A stretch of DNA of 60,000 bases from Tubiluchus corallicola (Eukaryota > Priapulida > Priapulimorpha > Priapulimorphida > Tubiluchidae), in contig JAQGDQ010000004.1 in the NCBI GenBank assembly GCA_030141605.1, positions 746,001 through 806,000 of the forward strand, given 5' to 3'. Below, one piece after another: positions 23,801 through 33,604 of this stretch (its first letter is position 1; the number at the start of each line of letters is the position of its first letter). The notes under the pieces were generated by a model. It did no database searches, was not told the origin of the DNA, and was given only the letters and a program-made list of their open reading frames with translations. The position numbers and the translations under genes were made by a program.

Positions 23801-26800
23801 AAAACTATAAACAGTTAAAACGCACTTGAGATGGCAAGTATATTCATGGAAGCAATGTGATACCCAGAATGTATGAATTCTTGACTCACGTCAAAAAGTT
23901 GGCGCAGCTCTACAAGCTAGTTAGACATAGATGTCAGTCCGTAATCCAACTATATAAAAAACTCCAGTTCGAAAAGCATCCCACAATGGTATTTTTTAAC
24001 TGCCTCGCAGCTATAGGTGAACTACCTTGCGTTTTAAATGGTTTCAGCAATGCTGCATTTTATATACATAATAATGAAGCCATTTCATGATTTTATGAAG
24101 GCATATAATGTATAATAGATTCTGGAACAAAAAAAGTATTCGTTGCATCAATGAGCATTTACTTTTTTCGACGCTTGCATAAAATTCACCAGAGTGTAGC
24201 TTATATTTTCAAACACTATTTTGTTAAAATATTAATTGTTGAAACAAAAATGACTTCATAACTATTGATAATCTTATTGCCAAGATTATTAATAATGATG
24301 GTACAAATCCATAATCTTGATATTAATATTATAAATATTTGATTAATTCAGGCTCAAAATTAATCTACTTGTTTAGAAATCATCCCAGCGTGAGCGATTT
24401 AATATTGAATTGTTAAACTGGTTAGCAACTATAAAGATAAACTATGGACTGCCAAAATCGCTGGAAAACATGCTTGTCCAGCAGTCGTGGCACCTGTCTT
24501 GTAAACATGGCATAACGCAACTGGTTCAAATTCAAACATTTCAACTTTTTTCCTGCTTTCAAGTTTGGTTTCAAATTTAGTTATTTGTGGATTTGTACCG
24601 TCAAAGGAACTCTTGTGTAAATTCTTTTTGCTAAAAACATTACAACAGTTACATACGTACACACTGACTGTACCAGTTGTATGGTTAGCGACTATACCAC
24701 TGATAGCCCTAGATTTTTGTAGTTGTTATGTTGTTTGTAAGACAGAATGTAGCGCATTGCAAATTATTGCATATTGTGATTTAAGCTGCATCGCCTAAAG
24801 GCCAATGCCACTCACCTATTAATGAAACGAGTTGCCGTCAGCGCGTCGACGGCTTGATAGCTGTGGTATGCATGAGTCTCTAGCTATACACTTAACGTTC
24901 ACACAAGCCAAATATGTGACATTGATTACAGCCATAAAAATTTCTCAAAGTTTTTCTAAGAAGCGTATCATTACTCCTGTTCAGAATTTTCTATGGAATT
25001 CATGTATATCAACAGCCAAACATCAACCAGGCGCTAATGTAAATAATTACATTTCCTCTCTCCGTATCAGCAATATGATCACGGTTCTTTTTTTCGTGGG
25101 TTCTGATTCTTTTGCTCTTTTTTAAAGTAGGTATTCGATGATTCATGTTTCTATGTGTGCAACTACTATGGTACTATTTAATGCCAACTATGACAGGCAT
25201 CTCCATAAATTTATCTCCAAATCACAATCTGTATTGAAGTGATTTTTCCTCGCTCTAATGTTGTTCTGATACCTCACGTCTCAATAATTATGATGATTCT
25301 TATTTTAAAACAGCACTGTAGCGATTCTATTTGAGGCATTAACTAAGTAACGATTATATTTCTCACTGGCAGTGCGATGATGATGATGGTAACACAGACT
25401 AATAATTCCTAATGTCAAGAATAGTGACAATGAGTAGAAAATCTGACAATTAAAAACAAGGAAAAAGAAAGGTAACAACGTTTTTAACTAGTACTCTTGC
25501 TCTTGTTCACCAGAATGAGAAGTGCAATGGTAATTCGAAACGTTGTGCCATTTCTTTTTCTTTCTTTCATTATAAGATTTTTTGCTCAACGTGATGATGA
25601 TTTTTCTCATCAGCAACCTGATGATTTTTTCTTATACACCATTATGTAGTACTTCTTTTTGTGAATTGATAAAGCAATCTTCTGTGTTCACATCTGCAAT
25701 AGTGATGTTATTTCGTTCCCTTCATTTCAGTGGTATGGTGATTTTTTTTCGTTTACGTCTACAATTTGGTAATTTTTCATTACGACAAAAATGTTCCGTA
25801 TTTTCTGTACACAAGTCGGCACCCTGAAAGTTAGCACTGGGGATATTTATTATATTGATGGTTGTGGCTGGACTGCAATTCAGCTGATATTAAAATGCTG
25901 AATAGGCTCAATGTATCTCCCGTACGGATTTACGTAAATCCCATTGCAATACTTATACGACAGTTACTAACGACGCCAAGTGTTGTTTAACTGTGGATGC
26001 TAAGCGTACTGTGACATTCAACTAGTTCTTTTCCCTGCATATGCAGTATAATGTTTTTCGCGCCAGAAGCTTGGGGTAGCGTGGTGTGCTGATCTTTTTT
26101 TCACATCTGTTTAGGATTCCCACAGTTGCTGGCAGTCACTTACGGTCTAGTTCGTGGATTAGCAAAAGATGGAATGACAGATTAGTAAGTAATTCGTTTC
26201 AATTATTGTCAAACATCTGTGCCGGAACATGTGCTGAAGTATTTGCAAAAACCTTGAGTTAAATTTACAAATTTTAACTTTGGTATGTCTTCTTCTGGTG
26301 AGCCAGCATGGTATGAAACTTGACTAGGCCAAACGAAGTGTGAATGTTATCATTGGTCAGCGCAAAGGTGCACAGATTTTTGCTAAATTTAAATAGCGCT
26401 TCGCTTGTTTATATTTGCCTAAATGACTGCCGGGCAGCTAAAGAAGCTATTCAACAAAATGACGGTTTTAAACACGGTTTCATAATTCACAAAGTTTGGG
26501 CAAATGGCTATGCAGTAACAAGCATTTTCACGCTGTAGGTAATGGCGTGTGAAACACTTACTTTTACACTGCAACAGTCAGTGCCAGCTAGTAAGAATAA
26601 AATCGTTGTATATTTAAACTGTGTGGCACGATGCACAATGCGACCTTGAGTGTTAATATTACTTGGCATTTCTAAAATTTATGTAATGCCATTAGTTCTG
26701 TTTGAAAGACTTATGTAAAAGAAAATTCTTAAGAATTTAAAATGTTCTCGTCAACTTGTAAAACGGCACTGTATCACCACCCCAGAGTGCAATTCTAGCT

Positions 26801-29800
26801 CACCAAAAAAAAAACACATTATTCGTGTTATTGACAATAAAAAGTAATTCATACTTTTGTCTAGTTAGCGTAGAGTGTGCTAAGAATATTCTGATTATTA
26901 CTCTGCGCGATGCTAGTTAATTAAACTTGCTCGGAGCGACTTATTGTTAAAATCGCTCCGCCTAACAATCATCGCGGAAGTTTAAAGTTACAAGTTTTAT
27001 ACAGCATTGTGCTTACTGCTAATGCAAGCTCTGTATATAAGAAGGCAACATGTACAAGTGATATAAAATTTCGAGGCGATTTTTTTAATCTTTATTCATG
27101 AAGATTTTGCTTTAAATCTATTTCTAAATTCCACATTATATCACTGCTGAGCTTAGGTAAGCCTGCCCTGGTATGTGCGACTGACTACCCAAAATTTGGT
27201 CAACATGCTAAATGACTATTTGAGTTTTGACTTTTGAGTAGCTACGACACCTTTCTGAAACGCTTTTAACTTTTACAGCTTTTGAGCTAGGGTCATAATA
27301 TTTTATTTAATGATATGCGCTATTAAATTGCAATTGATCATTCCAATGTGCTAGGATCATTACTAATAATGATTTTTTATTGCTAATTACTGCAAATAGA
27401 TTTCACAAAGAATGCTGCATCTTGTCAAACAACATGTAACTTAAATATAAAATCGAGTTTAATCTTACTATTACTCAAAGTTGCATTACTACACCATCTA
27501 TAGGTTTGATACAAAAACTTATTATGAGTTAACTAATTCTTAAATTCCACATTGTTGTTGGGCAACCATTTTCACTTCTACGGTGTGCTCCGTGTCTTGT
27601 GTAAGCTAGTGGATCAAAGCACTTTATGATACTAAAACTTTGACTAAAGAACCGGACGGTAAACTTGATTAACTACATTTTCCAACAAGCGTAGTTTTGA
27701 AGTAGCTGATAGGGCGTATCATGGGCCTGTGTAGCACCGACATATCTGAACGTGAATGACGTTTCGTACTGCCATCATGATCGCAACAACGCCATAATTA
27801 TTATACCTTTTTTTACTCTTGTTAATGCACAAGTGAGGAGGCAGCGGGCAAAAATTATTCACCTTTTGATAAAAGCGCTAAAAATTTTACGGCTATAGTA
27901 TTTGACATGGCCTGATAGTTGCGCCAGTGGTAATAGTGGTAGTCGTACCAATACGTTACCTATTACTTGTTTGTTGTATTAATACATTATAATAGCCAAG
28001 TAACTCAATATGTAGAACATTAAAGTCATACAAAGTTATAAATGGCCCTAGTGATAAAAGTATCAGTATTGTTATACAGTGACAAGCTTGCAGTTGCGTT
28101 TCCCATTTTAAGGTGTCAATTCAAACAAATCTTTCAGATGTCTTTCCAAAAGTCAGTACCATAAAGCTAGTTGTGAATACATTACTAAGAATTCTCTAGA
28201 CAGAATTCTTTTGAACGTTAATCTGGGTAGACTTGACGATGAGGATGGCATCAAAGAAACCCTTGAGACAAGCCGAGCTATGCATTACAATCTCGTTATA
28301 TATAAAATGCAGTGTACTGAAAAGCGGAAAAGGGCTTAATTGCTTCAGGATAGTTCATTTGGGAAGGGAATTGTAGCGCTTTGTTCAAAAAACTAAAACT
28401 TGTCCTCCATGGATTCTTCGACAGTTGACTACATCGACCCTCCTAATGGTAGCAGCTCCTTCACCAAAGAGTCTATAATTTTTGCAGAACTGGTGTCTTT
28501 CATTCAGAAAGTCGGACTGATTCAACTGTCACTCCTGTTTTCAAGTTACGCAAATCTTGCCAATATGTACACTTGCCAAAAGAAAAATTTAGGCGCCATT
28601 TTCAAGGAAGAATAAGTTCTGCAAGACTGAAGGACAAGTTGCTAGTAAATATTCCGGAATTAAGGCTCGGTCTTGTGGCAGAGTTGTTCTTCTTGCATAC
28701 GACAAAGACGTAAACCACGTTGCTGATTCTGAGGCGAGAAAGTTGGGAAAAGCAGCTGAAATATTTCGTAAGCACACACGAATTACCTTTCTCCCATCTT
28801 AGGTTGCATTAAGTACCAAATTTTGATTTATGTCCCAGAAGCCTTAAAGTTAGTGATATAGAGCAAAAATAATAGATATGTACGTACGTTCGCACAGACA
28901 TGCAGACTTAATTTCATCAAAACTGTTTAGGGTGACAGTTGTCCCTGATGTGGTGATTATAATAGGAAATGCTTCAGTCAAGTTTTTTAAAATAAATTTA
29001 GCAGTTATAAATGAAGACACTGACACGTATAAAATTAAATACTGCAGATGCCGTACTTTATCTTTTTGATCCGCGTTAGTGAGAAATCTTAGTGATACCA
29101 CTGCTAAATAACAAATACAAGATATAAACTTTGGCAATTATGAGGATTAGACAAATGCATCAGTATAAGAATAAGTATGTAAGATTCTGCTGGAACCAAT
29201 CTAGAACGAAAAAACAGGGTCTAAACATCATCTGCATCGGTCCTTTTATCACAAAATTTTACACTTTTGAACAATTCTGTTTTGCCATTAACTGCAGCAC
29301 TAGTTGATCAGAATTTAACATAATGCTGATTCTTTGCGTGATCGTTTTTGCATTCTTATAATAATTATACCAAATCCATTTTCTGTTTTCTTCGACTCAA
29401 GCCAGCATAGTAACCTAACATTTTAATACACAAATCGCGTGAAGTATTGTTTTATTTGAATTGAAGGAATCTGTGTTATTCTTTACAAGGAGACGGGAGA
29501 AAAGGAAAATGTTAATTAACCAACTGTAACGGTCCATTACTTATTATGCCTTATTGATGCGTAACCTTGTTGTTTTTAGTTGTTGGATCAATGAAGTCGG
29601 GTACCAATGGGTGATTGGAGCTCCTTGTGTTATATCTGTTATTGTAAGTACAATTAAACCTTTTCCTAGTTTTGGATTATGATTGCATTATGCATTTTGT
29701 GTAAACAAGCTTGAAAAATAGAGATGAAAATATCCCTAGTTATCCCCAAAAATCTATGGTAAGCACATCATGGAAAATGAACTGGCCTGCTTTAGTTTCT

Positions 29801-31392
29801 CATTTTGCAGTTATTTTATGATTAAGAGACGAGTGTCGCTCATACTCCTAAAAAATACCCATGAAGTTTGCATAATTGATTGTATCACAGTTTTGTGCAA
29901 TGTTAAATCTGCACCACGAACGCACTGTCTCTTCATTTTCTGCAATGGCGCATTTTTAACTGATTTTAGCTGCGAAATTTCGCCAGTTTCTTTCTTCGTA
30001 AATCACACTGTTTACGACTTTTCAGCTGAATTACACACATATTTTCAGTTCACATTTGAAATTTATTACAGATCTTCCCATCAATATACTTTTCGTTAAC
30101 TTTATTTATGTGCGTCTTTTAAGGAATATCAATAAATTTGTATTTTTTTTCAGGCAAATTTATTTTTCCTTTGTAATATAATGCGAGTATTGGTGCTGAA
30201 GTTGAGAGCAGTTAATGCCCCCGATCCTCATCAGACGTGGTTAGTGTTCGCATCTACTAATAAAAACATTTTGAAAATAATTGAAATTTATTAGTAAACA
30301 ATTATTTGTTGTCACCTGTAATAAACGTATATAGCTGGACACCTGATATTACTTGTCATAATTATTATCAATCATTTTTTCAAATAATTAAACTCATCGA
30401 AGTCTCAATCCCTTTCACTTCAGTTGATTCAGTCTAGTTGCTAGTTCTGAAAACAACTACCCGTTTTATTCACTGTAATAATTACTGTTTTTGATAGTTA
30501 ATTGCTAATACACCTGTTTCAGAATGAGTTAAGGTGCACAAAATCATTTCATATACATGTAACTAAAAAATTTGAAAAATTGATTTAAGTTGGTTTATTT
30601 TTATTTTTAGGAAAGCAGTAAGAGCTGTCCTTATACTCATTCCTCTGCTAGGCATTCATTATTTGTTGCTGGGTTTCCGTCCACCAAAGGGTCAACAAGG
30701 ACAGGACATTTACCTGATAATTTCTGCTGTTTTTTCTTCTTTCCAGGTAAACCATTACTTTTTGCTAGTTAATGTCGTCTTTTAAACACACTTATAATAT
30801 TGCAATATGTCTACTTTCTATGTAAAAAAAGTCTTGCACTGTATGCATATAAACAACAGTAATACGTGTACATGTACTCCTAAAAATATTAACAGTTTCT
30901 ATTTAAGTAGCAGATAATTTAGAGTATTTATCAAACCATAGTAAAAAGTGTCAACAGTGTATTCATATCGAAACAGTTTATTTATATTGTTTATTAATTT
31001 TAGCCTATAGACAGAGCTTTTTCGACAAACAGATTTTGTGTAATGTGGTGCCACAGCCACAATTACAGCAAATAAATAGTATCACGTTTAGTTGAACAGA
31101 TATGTCTCAGTTACTGCTAAATTAAAGTATGACCTGATCATATACATTGGACATTAAAAATTGATTTTTTCAGGGTATGTTTGTTGCGCTGATATTCTGT
31201 TTTTTCAATGGTGAAGTGATTAGGACAATATACACGCACATTATGCGGGATTTATTACGAAATACAGATAAAATATCAGCTAGATACAACAACCAGACTG
31301 TAATAGAAGAGTTACCACGTGGAAGAAAGTCTTTGCAAATGCAACTGCCAGATTCAGAGACTCGACCGATTCATAAAGACTCGGCTCTATAG
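8114..31392 (+). CDS. Class B (secretin-family) GPCR, calcitonin/DH31 receptor-like; 5' partial, 8 exons
   Basis: Exons: 8114-8205, 22662-22788, 23504-23657, 26115-26184, 29580-29643, 30154-30239, 30611-30746 and 31174-31392 (stop TAG at 31390). All junctions are GT-AG, and phases agree throughout, giving 315 residues from TM1 to the C-terminus. Family hallmarks are G-Y-S-x-S in TM1, HKHLFTSYVL in TM2, and W-C-Q..C-N-Y-x-W-M-F-C-E-G in TM3. E-C-loop 2 carries the partner Cys (Y-C-W), TM6 has L-I-P-L-L-G, and TM7 has F-Q-G-x-F-V-A..C-F-x-N-x-E-V. Such receptors bind peptide hormones and usually couple to Gs/cAMP at the plasma membrane. The N-terminal cysteine-rich ectodomain is missing from the model. 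The calcitonin/DH31 grouping rests on recalled similarity; a PDF-receptor-like identity is the main alternative. Confidence 0.92.
8206..8966. other. Left part of GPCR intron 1, before the LTR element
   Basis: This is non-coding. It holds a (TA)n microsatellite at 8814-8843, followed closely by a run of nine Gs in a GGGGCTGTACCCC palindromic context near 8871-8885. An open frame across the TA repeat (8666-8971) is a low-complexity artefact. Confidence 0.6.
8963..8966. repeat. Target-site duplication (left, ATAT)
   Basis: ATAT directly precedes the 5' LTR and recurs directly after the 3' LTR at 20573-20576. AT-rich context makes a chance match possible, but the positions fit exactly. Confidence 0.7.
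8967..9348 (+). repeat. 5' LTR of the Ty3/gypsy element (382 bp)
   Basis: It starts TG and ends CA, and matches the copy at 20191-20572. By eye I count about five substitutions and two single-base length differences in 382 bp, roughly 98% identity. It contains a T-rich tract near 9140-9165 and 9270-9310, and an ATG at 9318 that opens the gag reading frame inside the LTR. Confidence 0.95.
9318..11401 (+). pseudogene. gag: gag of the Ty3/gypsy element (broken)
   Basis: Gag-like sequence runs from an ATG inside the 5' LTR through the primer site. A stop at 10059-10061 interrupts it, and the same frame continues to about 10320. A frame change then leads to the capsid-type region (10320-10680) with F-F-D-G..W-E-S-Y-E-x-Q-F and a Y-x-x-L..R-R-R-F-G motif. 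After two more frame changes a single zinc knuckle CFRCAGWGHFARQC lies at 11009-11050 (C-x2-C-x4-H-x4-C, an RNA-binding nucleocapsid motif). A Pro/Gln-rich stretch follows to the stop at 11401. The protein would form the virus-like particle, but the breaks preclude a full-length product. Confidence 0.85.
9350..9368 (+). promoter_or_regulatory. Primer-binding site, tRNA-Leu type
   Basis: One base after the 5' LTR the sequence reads TGGTGTCAGAAGTGGGATT. This is complementary to the 3' end of animal leucine tRNA (…CCCACTTCTGACA plus CCA). It is the site where minus-strand DNA synthesis would be primed. Confidence 0.85.
11482..11979 (+). pseudogene. Aspartic protease region of the Ty3/gypsy element (frameshifted)
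   Basis: One frame reads into Y-I-P-G..C-R-I-L-I-D-S at about 11655-11672. The neighbouring frame then continues with A-T-I-T-I-V and later V-L-G-L-D-W-L (about 11900-11917). These are the start of a retropepsin active site and its conserved downstream block, split by a one-base shift at the catalytic site. The protease would normally cut Gag-Pol, so this copy cannot make an intact one. Confidence 0.8.
12011..12990 (+). pseudogene. pol: Reverse transcriptase N-terminal half (Ty3/gypsy)
   Basis: The open frame shows typical Ty3/gypsy RT blocks: V-R-K-K-D-G-S-T-R-x-C-I-D-N-R-A-L-N near 12665-12720, then N-Y-P-L-P-R-I, then T-L-D-L-K-S-G-Y-H-Q (about 12800-12830, with the first catalytic Asp) and M-P-F-G-L-M-N-A-P-A-T-F (about 12905-12940). 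It stops making sense after G-L-H-W-R-T-V-L at 12990, where the antisense BEL/Pao fragment starts. The rest of the domain resumes at 15011. A run of ten Cs at 12531-12540 is a likely slippage spot. Confidence 0.92.
12986..12990. repeat. GTCCT flank of the BEL/Pao insertion (left copy)
   Basis: GTCCT occurs at 12986-12990 and again at 15011-15015. One copy belongs to the gypsy RT frame (codons for Val-Leu). It fits a 5-bp target duplication, although the right-hand junction is at a truncated end, so microhomology is possible. Confidence 0.75.
12991..13688 (-). repeat. 3' LTR of the nested BEL/Pao fragment
   Basis: On the minus strand it begins TGTTATCT right after a purine tract (CGGTGGGGAG) and ends TTTTCTGCA at the GTCCT flank, so it has the TG…CA ends of an LTR. 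No second LTR is present for comparison. Its length of about 700 bp rests on these two boundaries. Confidence 0.75.
13689..13699 (-). other. Polypurine tract of the BEL/Pao fragment
   Basis: The minus strand reads ACGGTGGGGAG immediately before the LTR start TGTTAT. This is the expected position for the plus-strand primer of reverse transcription. Confidence 0.7.
13768..15010 (-). pseudogene. pol: BEL/Pao integrase and C-terminal domain (frameshifted)
   Basis: From 15010 down to about 14400 the minus strand encodes an integrase N-terminus. It reads F-M-D-E-N-G-I-I, then H-S-F-A-R-L-G-T..Y-W-I-I-K-G and a C-V-T-C zinc half. The first catalytic Asp lies in V-G-I-D-V-F-G-P-F, and a C-D-N-G-T-N block carries the second. 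A frame change near 14400 separates this from the second frame (14316 to 13768). That frame starts at S-G-L-W-E-R-M-I (catalytic Glu) and ends in W-x-x-L-x-P-G-D-L-V-L-V and G-R-D-G-L-V-R, typical of the domain that closes BEL/Pao polyproteins. Its stop is at 13768. Confidence 0.88.
15011..15652 (+). pseudogene. pol: RT C-terminal half and partial RNase H (Ty3/gypsy)
   Basis: The gypsy RT resumes with Y-L-D-D-V-I-V-Y-G (the catalytic Asp pair) and E-H-L-E-R-L. It then jumps from the start of the RT thumb (L-K-R-N-A-K-K) straight to the second half of RNase H: Y-Y-S-Q-V-L-S, R-K-E-L-L-A-V, H-H-Y-L-Y-G-K-x-F-T-I-R-T-D-H-A-A-L-R-W-L and N-A-D-A-L-S-R. About 170 residues (thumb, connection, first RNase H catalytic region) normally lie between. 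A deletion near 15130-15165 therefore removed roughly 500 bp, and RNase H could not work. Confidence 0.88.
15711..17541 (+). pseudogene. int: Integrase of the Ty3/gypsy element (broken)
   Basis: After an in-frame stop near 15896, the HHCC zinc domain appears at 16039-16190 (H..H-Y-G..C-E-V-C). The catalytic core follows: A-I-D-V-A-G-P-F at about 16252, H-S-D-Q-G-R-N-F at about 16434 and D-G-L-A-E-R-Y at about 16535, which together give the DDE triad. A frame break near 16620-16680 separates the core from the C-terminal part (16681-17541). That part has the Y-S-P-G-D-K-V-W-L and W-H-G-P-Y-V-I blocks of the GPY/F domain. The enzyme would insert element DNA, but this copy needs at least one frame repair to be complete. 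Confidence 0.9.
17542..18222 (+). pseudogene. C-terminal tail of the gypsy polyprotein (broken)
   Basis: Three short frames (to 17541, 17580-17828, 17953-18222) rich in Pro, Thr, Ser and acidic residues follow the integrase. The last contains Y-P-R-R-T-R-K-V-P-E-Y-Y and ends D-L-P-W-F-T-V-R-D-L before a stop. Similar basic, proline-rich segments end many gypsy integrases. I see no membrane segment or other sign of an envelope gene. Confidence 0.6.
18223..20190 (+). other. Long non-coding 3' region of the gypsy element
   Basis: Nearly 2 kb separate the last coding remnant from the 3' LTR. The short frames here have no recognisable similarity. The bases just before the LTR (AGGACGCTTTTATTTTAG) are pyrimidine-rich, so the usual polypurine tract is not evident. 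It could be an untranslated region or another decayed insertion. Confidence 0.55.
20191..20572 (+). repeat. 3' LTR of the Ty3/gypsy element (382 bp)
   Basis: It matches the 5' LTR at 8967-9348 along its full length, with about five substitutions and two one-base indels. It begins TGTAGCGG and ends GCATCACA, followed by the ATAT target duplication. Confidence 0.95.
20959..21081 (+). repeat. Degenerate minisatellite (~20-36 bp units)
   Basis: Units such as GTATCATCAACGTCAGGTAA (20959), GAATCATCAGCAGCAG, GTATCATCAGCGTCAGGAAA and TATAATCAGCAACAGGTAA follow each other with variable spacing. They look like decayed tandem copies. Confidence 0.55.
22050..22290 (+). repeat. Dispersed repeat family, copy A
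   Basis: It contains CGGCACTC..TTTAATATTG, GGTTGTAGCGAGAC and CTTAGCCGTGTTTGGATG in that order. The same order recurs in diverged form at 23075-23245, and parts recur near 25815-25910 and 34640-34730. The type is unknown; a SINE or MITE is possible. Confidence 0.5.
22662..31392 (+). CDS. Exons encoding TM2 to C-tail of the class B GPCR
   Basis: Seven exons follow the large intron: 22662-22788 (TM2 and first extracellular loop), 23504-23657 (TM3, second intracellular loop, TM4 start), 26115-26184 (TM4 end), 29580-29643 (extracellular loop 2, TM5 start) and 30154-30239 (TM5 end). Then come 30611-30746 (TM6, loop 3, TM7 start) and 31174-31392 (TM7 and tail). The third intracellular loop is basic (K-L-R-A-V-N-A-P-D-P), as expected at the G-protein contact. 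The tail after TM7 is about 45 residues, basic then acidic, and ends in D-S-A-L. Introns range from about 370 bp to 3.4 kb. Confidence 0.92.
23075..23245 (+). repeat. Dispersed repeat family, copy B
   Basis: It carries CACTCGGCA, GGTTGTAGCGAGAC, GATAAGACACTGAA and CCTAGCCACGTTCGGATG in the same order as the copy at 22050-22290, with many differences. It lies in the intron between the TM2 and TM3 exons. Confidence 0.5.
26903..26985. repeat. Inverted repeat with perfect 8-bp GC-rich stem
   Basis: CGGAGCGA at 26932-26939 pairs with TCGCTCCG at 26953-26960. Weaker pairing extends outward (GCGATG near 26907 with CATCGC near 26971). It stands out in AT-rich intron sequence. A small transposon remnant or a hairpin are the likely readings. 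Confidence 0.45.
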
Positions 31393-31616
31393 CACCTATA
31401 GAGAACTACCAATCATTATTCAACTCTCCTATGAATTACATGAATTTCAAACATCTCTATGCAAGGTGCAAAAGTGACGAATTTAAGAATCTCACAAAAC
31501 AAGGGCTGTTTTAAAATTCTCTTAAATATCAGCTGTACAACAAAAGTTGCTCTTAAAAAGAAATGATAATGTATTGAAATATACTGCGAAAGTTCACGCC
31601 TAGTGTGTATTATTTT

Positions 31617-31643
31617 TATTATTATTATTATTATTATTATTAA

Positions 31644-31695
<52 letters not shown>
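31617..31695. repeat. (ATT)n microsatellite in the GPCR 3' UTR region
   Basis: About 26 near-perfect ATT units lie 225 bp after the receptor stop codon and before the first AATAAA, so they are probably transcribed in the 3' UTR. The poly-isoleucine frame on the minus strand here is an artefact. Confidence 0.9.
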
Positions 31696-31743
31696 TCATT
31701 TTTTCCAGCCACGCAAAATTTCTTCAAGTAAACTTTGTTTAGC

Positions 31744-31749
31744 AATAAA
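31744..31749 (+). terminator. Candidate polyadenylation signal of the GPCR gene
   Basis: This is the AATAAA nearest downstream of the stop at 31390 that I noted. Another occurs near 31924. AT-rich sequence produces such hexamers by chance, so this is only a candidate. Confidence 0.4.
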
Positions 31750-33604
31750 ACATAGACATTATAGTGGTGAAATATTGTGCTATATTAATAAATAGGTTTG
31801 GTGCCTGGAAAGAGTAGAAACAGTCAGCTTATGTTTTTCCAAGCTAAAACAAACTTAAACAAACCTGTCGCATGGATCAAATCTTACCCATCTTGGGAGG
31901 CAATATGACCTGAATTTTTCAAATGAATAAAAACCCTGTCTGTCCCAAGGTATTTAGTTTCCTATTTGTGAAGTGTTTATGTTGTTAAAAGAGATTGTCA
32001 AATACTATAAATGCATTAATGATAGTTAAGTTTGAACATCCAGTATTTAGCAGACCTGTTAATTTTTATTCACAAAGTTTGTCTGGTGCAATTATCCATT
32101 TTCTATTAACGCTTGGCATTTTGGTCGTAGGATAATAACAACGTTTAATCTTTCCCACAAAATCTTGATATAATGCACAAACCCTTGAGTGAAATAACTG
32201 AGTATTTTTTCCGTAATTTTATTGACAGTTTCTTTGTGACTCAGTCTCTGTATTTTCTGGAACTTTCACTAAACGTGCACTCATTCTTCATCTTTTTTCG
32301 GTTCGTCTATAGATTTTATATTGCAGTGACTATCAACGACCCCAAGTTTGTGAGACTAGGACGCCAAGATGGGGCTACGCGTGCGCTGTCGATCTGTCTA
32401 TTTAGCAGCATTGGTACTTGGCAACCATGTTTTGCTGAGAGGGATTGATGGCCAATCTCAGTTAAAAAGCAACACAGCAGTTATTGTTGGAAAAAGTTTA
32501 ATGATCATTTTCTAATATTTTCGTGTCATTTAATATAATCCACTTTTTGACTAAAAAGTAAAGTTTAATCAAAACAGACGAGATGTTAATTATTTTGATT
32601 AGTTTTTTTAATTGTGTACCATGACTTGACTTCATTTTTGCTTTGTATTTATTTCCGTACTATTTTTTTGTTGGTTTGATTTTTGTTAATTCGCAATTTT
32701 TGTTTGCAAAATTTGCAACTTAATTTTTTAGTTTATAAGTGGATTTTGGTATTTACCTTTTGCAGCATTATGTCCTAATATTATATCAACAAAGATCTCT
32801 ATACTTTTTGGCAGTATATTTAATGGACAAAGACCATTGTTATTCATGTTAAGATTAGATAATACTAAAGTAGTAGTAATAGTAAAGTAATTCAACAGTA
32901 ATTTGGCACGAGCTTAATTAGCACCCAAACTATTGAGTTTGCAATGACACTTGTCTAGTGACTTAATGGGCCTGCATAATAATCTAGTCATTGTATATTT
33001 TTCTTTTGTAGCTAATTATTTATTTAGATAATTACTTGGAATTGTTGTGCTTGCTTCAGCATTAGGTAAATGAATGAGCATTAAAAGCTGATTTAGCCTG
33101 TTATGTACGTGATAATTATATACCCGTATTGTCCTTATTTTAAAGTAATGTACATAAAAACTATAACAGAATGGGAATTAATGTTTTATGATAGCGGTTA
33201 TAGCAGTTGAACTTAATGTATTAACAGTTGAAAAATATTGTGCTGTATCATATTGTTGTACATATGATGAAATTAAATATAATTTATTAATGCTATTATA
33301 ATAACTGTACCACCACAAGGCACGTATCGTTTATTCTATTGTTATTCTGCAATGTATAACATAATATCAATGTATTTTAATTTAAGTGATAGCAATGCAA
33401 GATGGTATCATAATATCAATGTAGACTTGTATTATGATAATAGAATTTGCTTCATAGCTGCGATTGTCTTCTGTTTCATTTTTCAATACAGCAATTGGCA
33501 GCTAAAATTCGGAATAGCCGGTAATAATTATTTTAGATTATTATTTATTTAGCAGAGCCAGGTATTGTGTATTGTTCGATAATAGTTCAATTAGCATTTA
33601 ATAT

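Larger units (their letters stand above)
22789..31173. other. Introns 2-7 of the GPCR gene
   Basis: Introns are 22789-23503, 23658-26114, 26185-29579, 29644-30153, 30240-30610 and 30747-31173. Apart from the dispersed repeat copies and a GC-stem hairpin near 26900-26985, they are AT-rich and I see no second gene. Short open frames such as 24832-25125, 28400-28615 and 29770-30099 lack recognisable similarity. Confidence 0.6.

Noticed and set aside
31416-31745. Poly-isoleucine open frame on the minus strand
   Set aside because: It is the translation of the (ATT)n microsatellite in the receptor 3' UTR region.
32369-32515. 48-codon frame with a hydrophobic, signal-like start
   Set aside because: No similarity recognised, no matching splice donor phase for the DUOX exon at 40490, and short length in AT-rich DNA.
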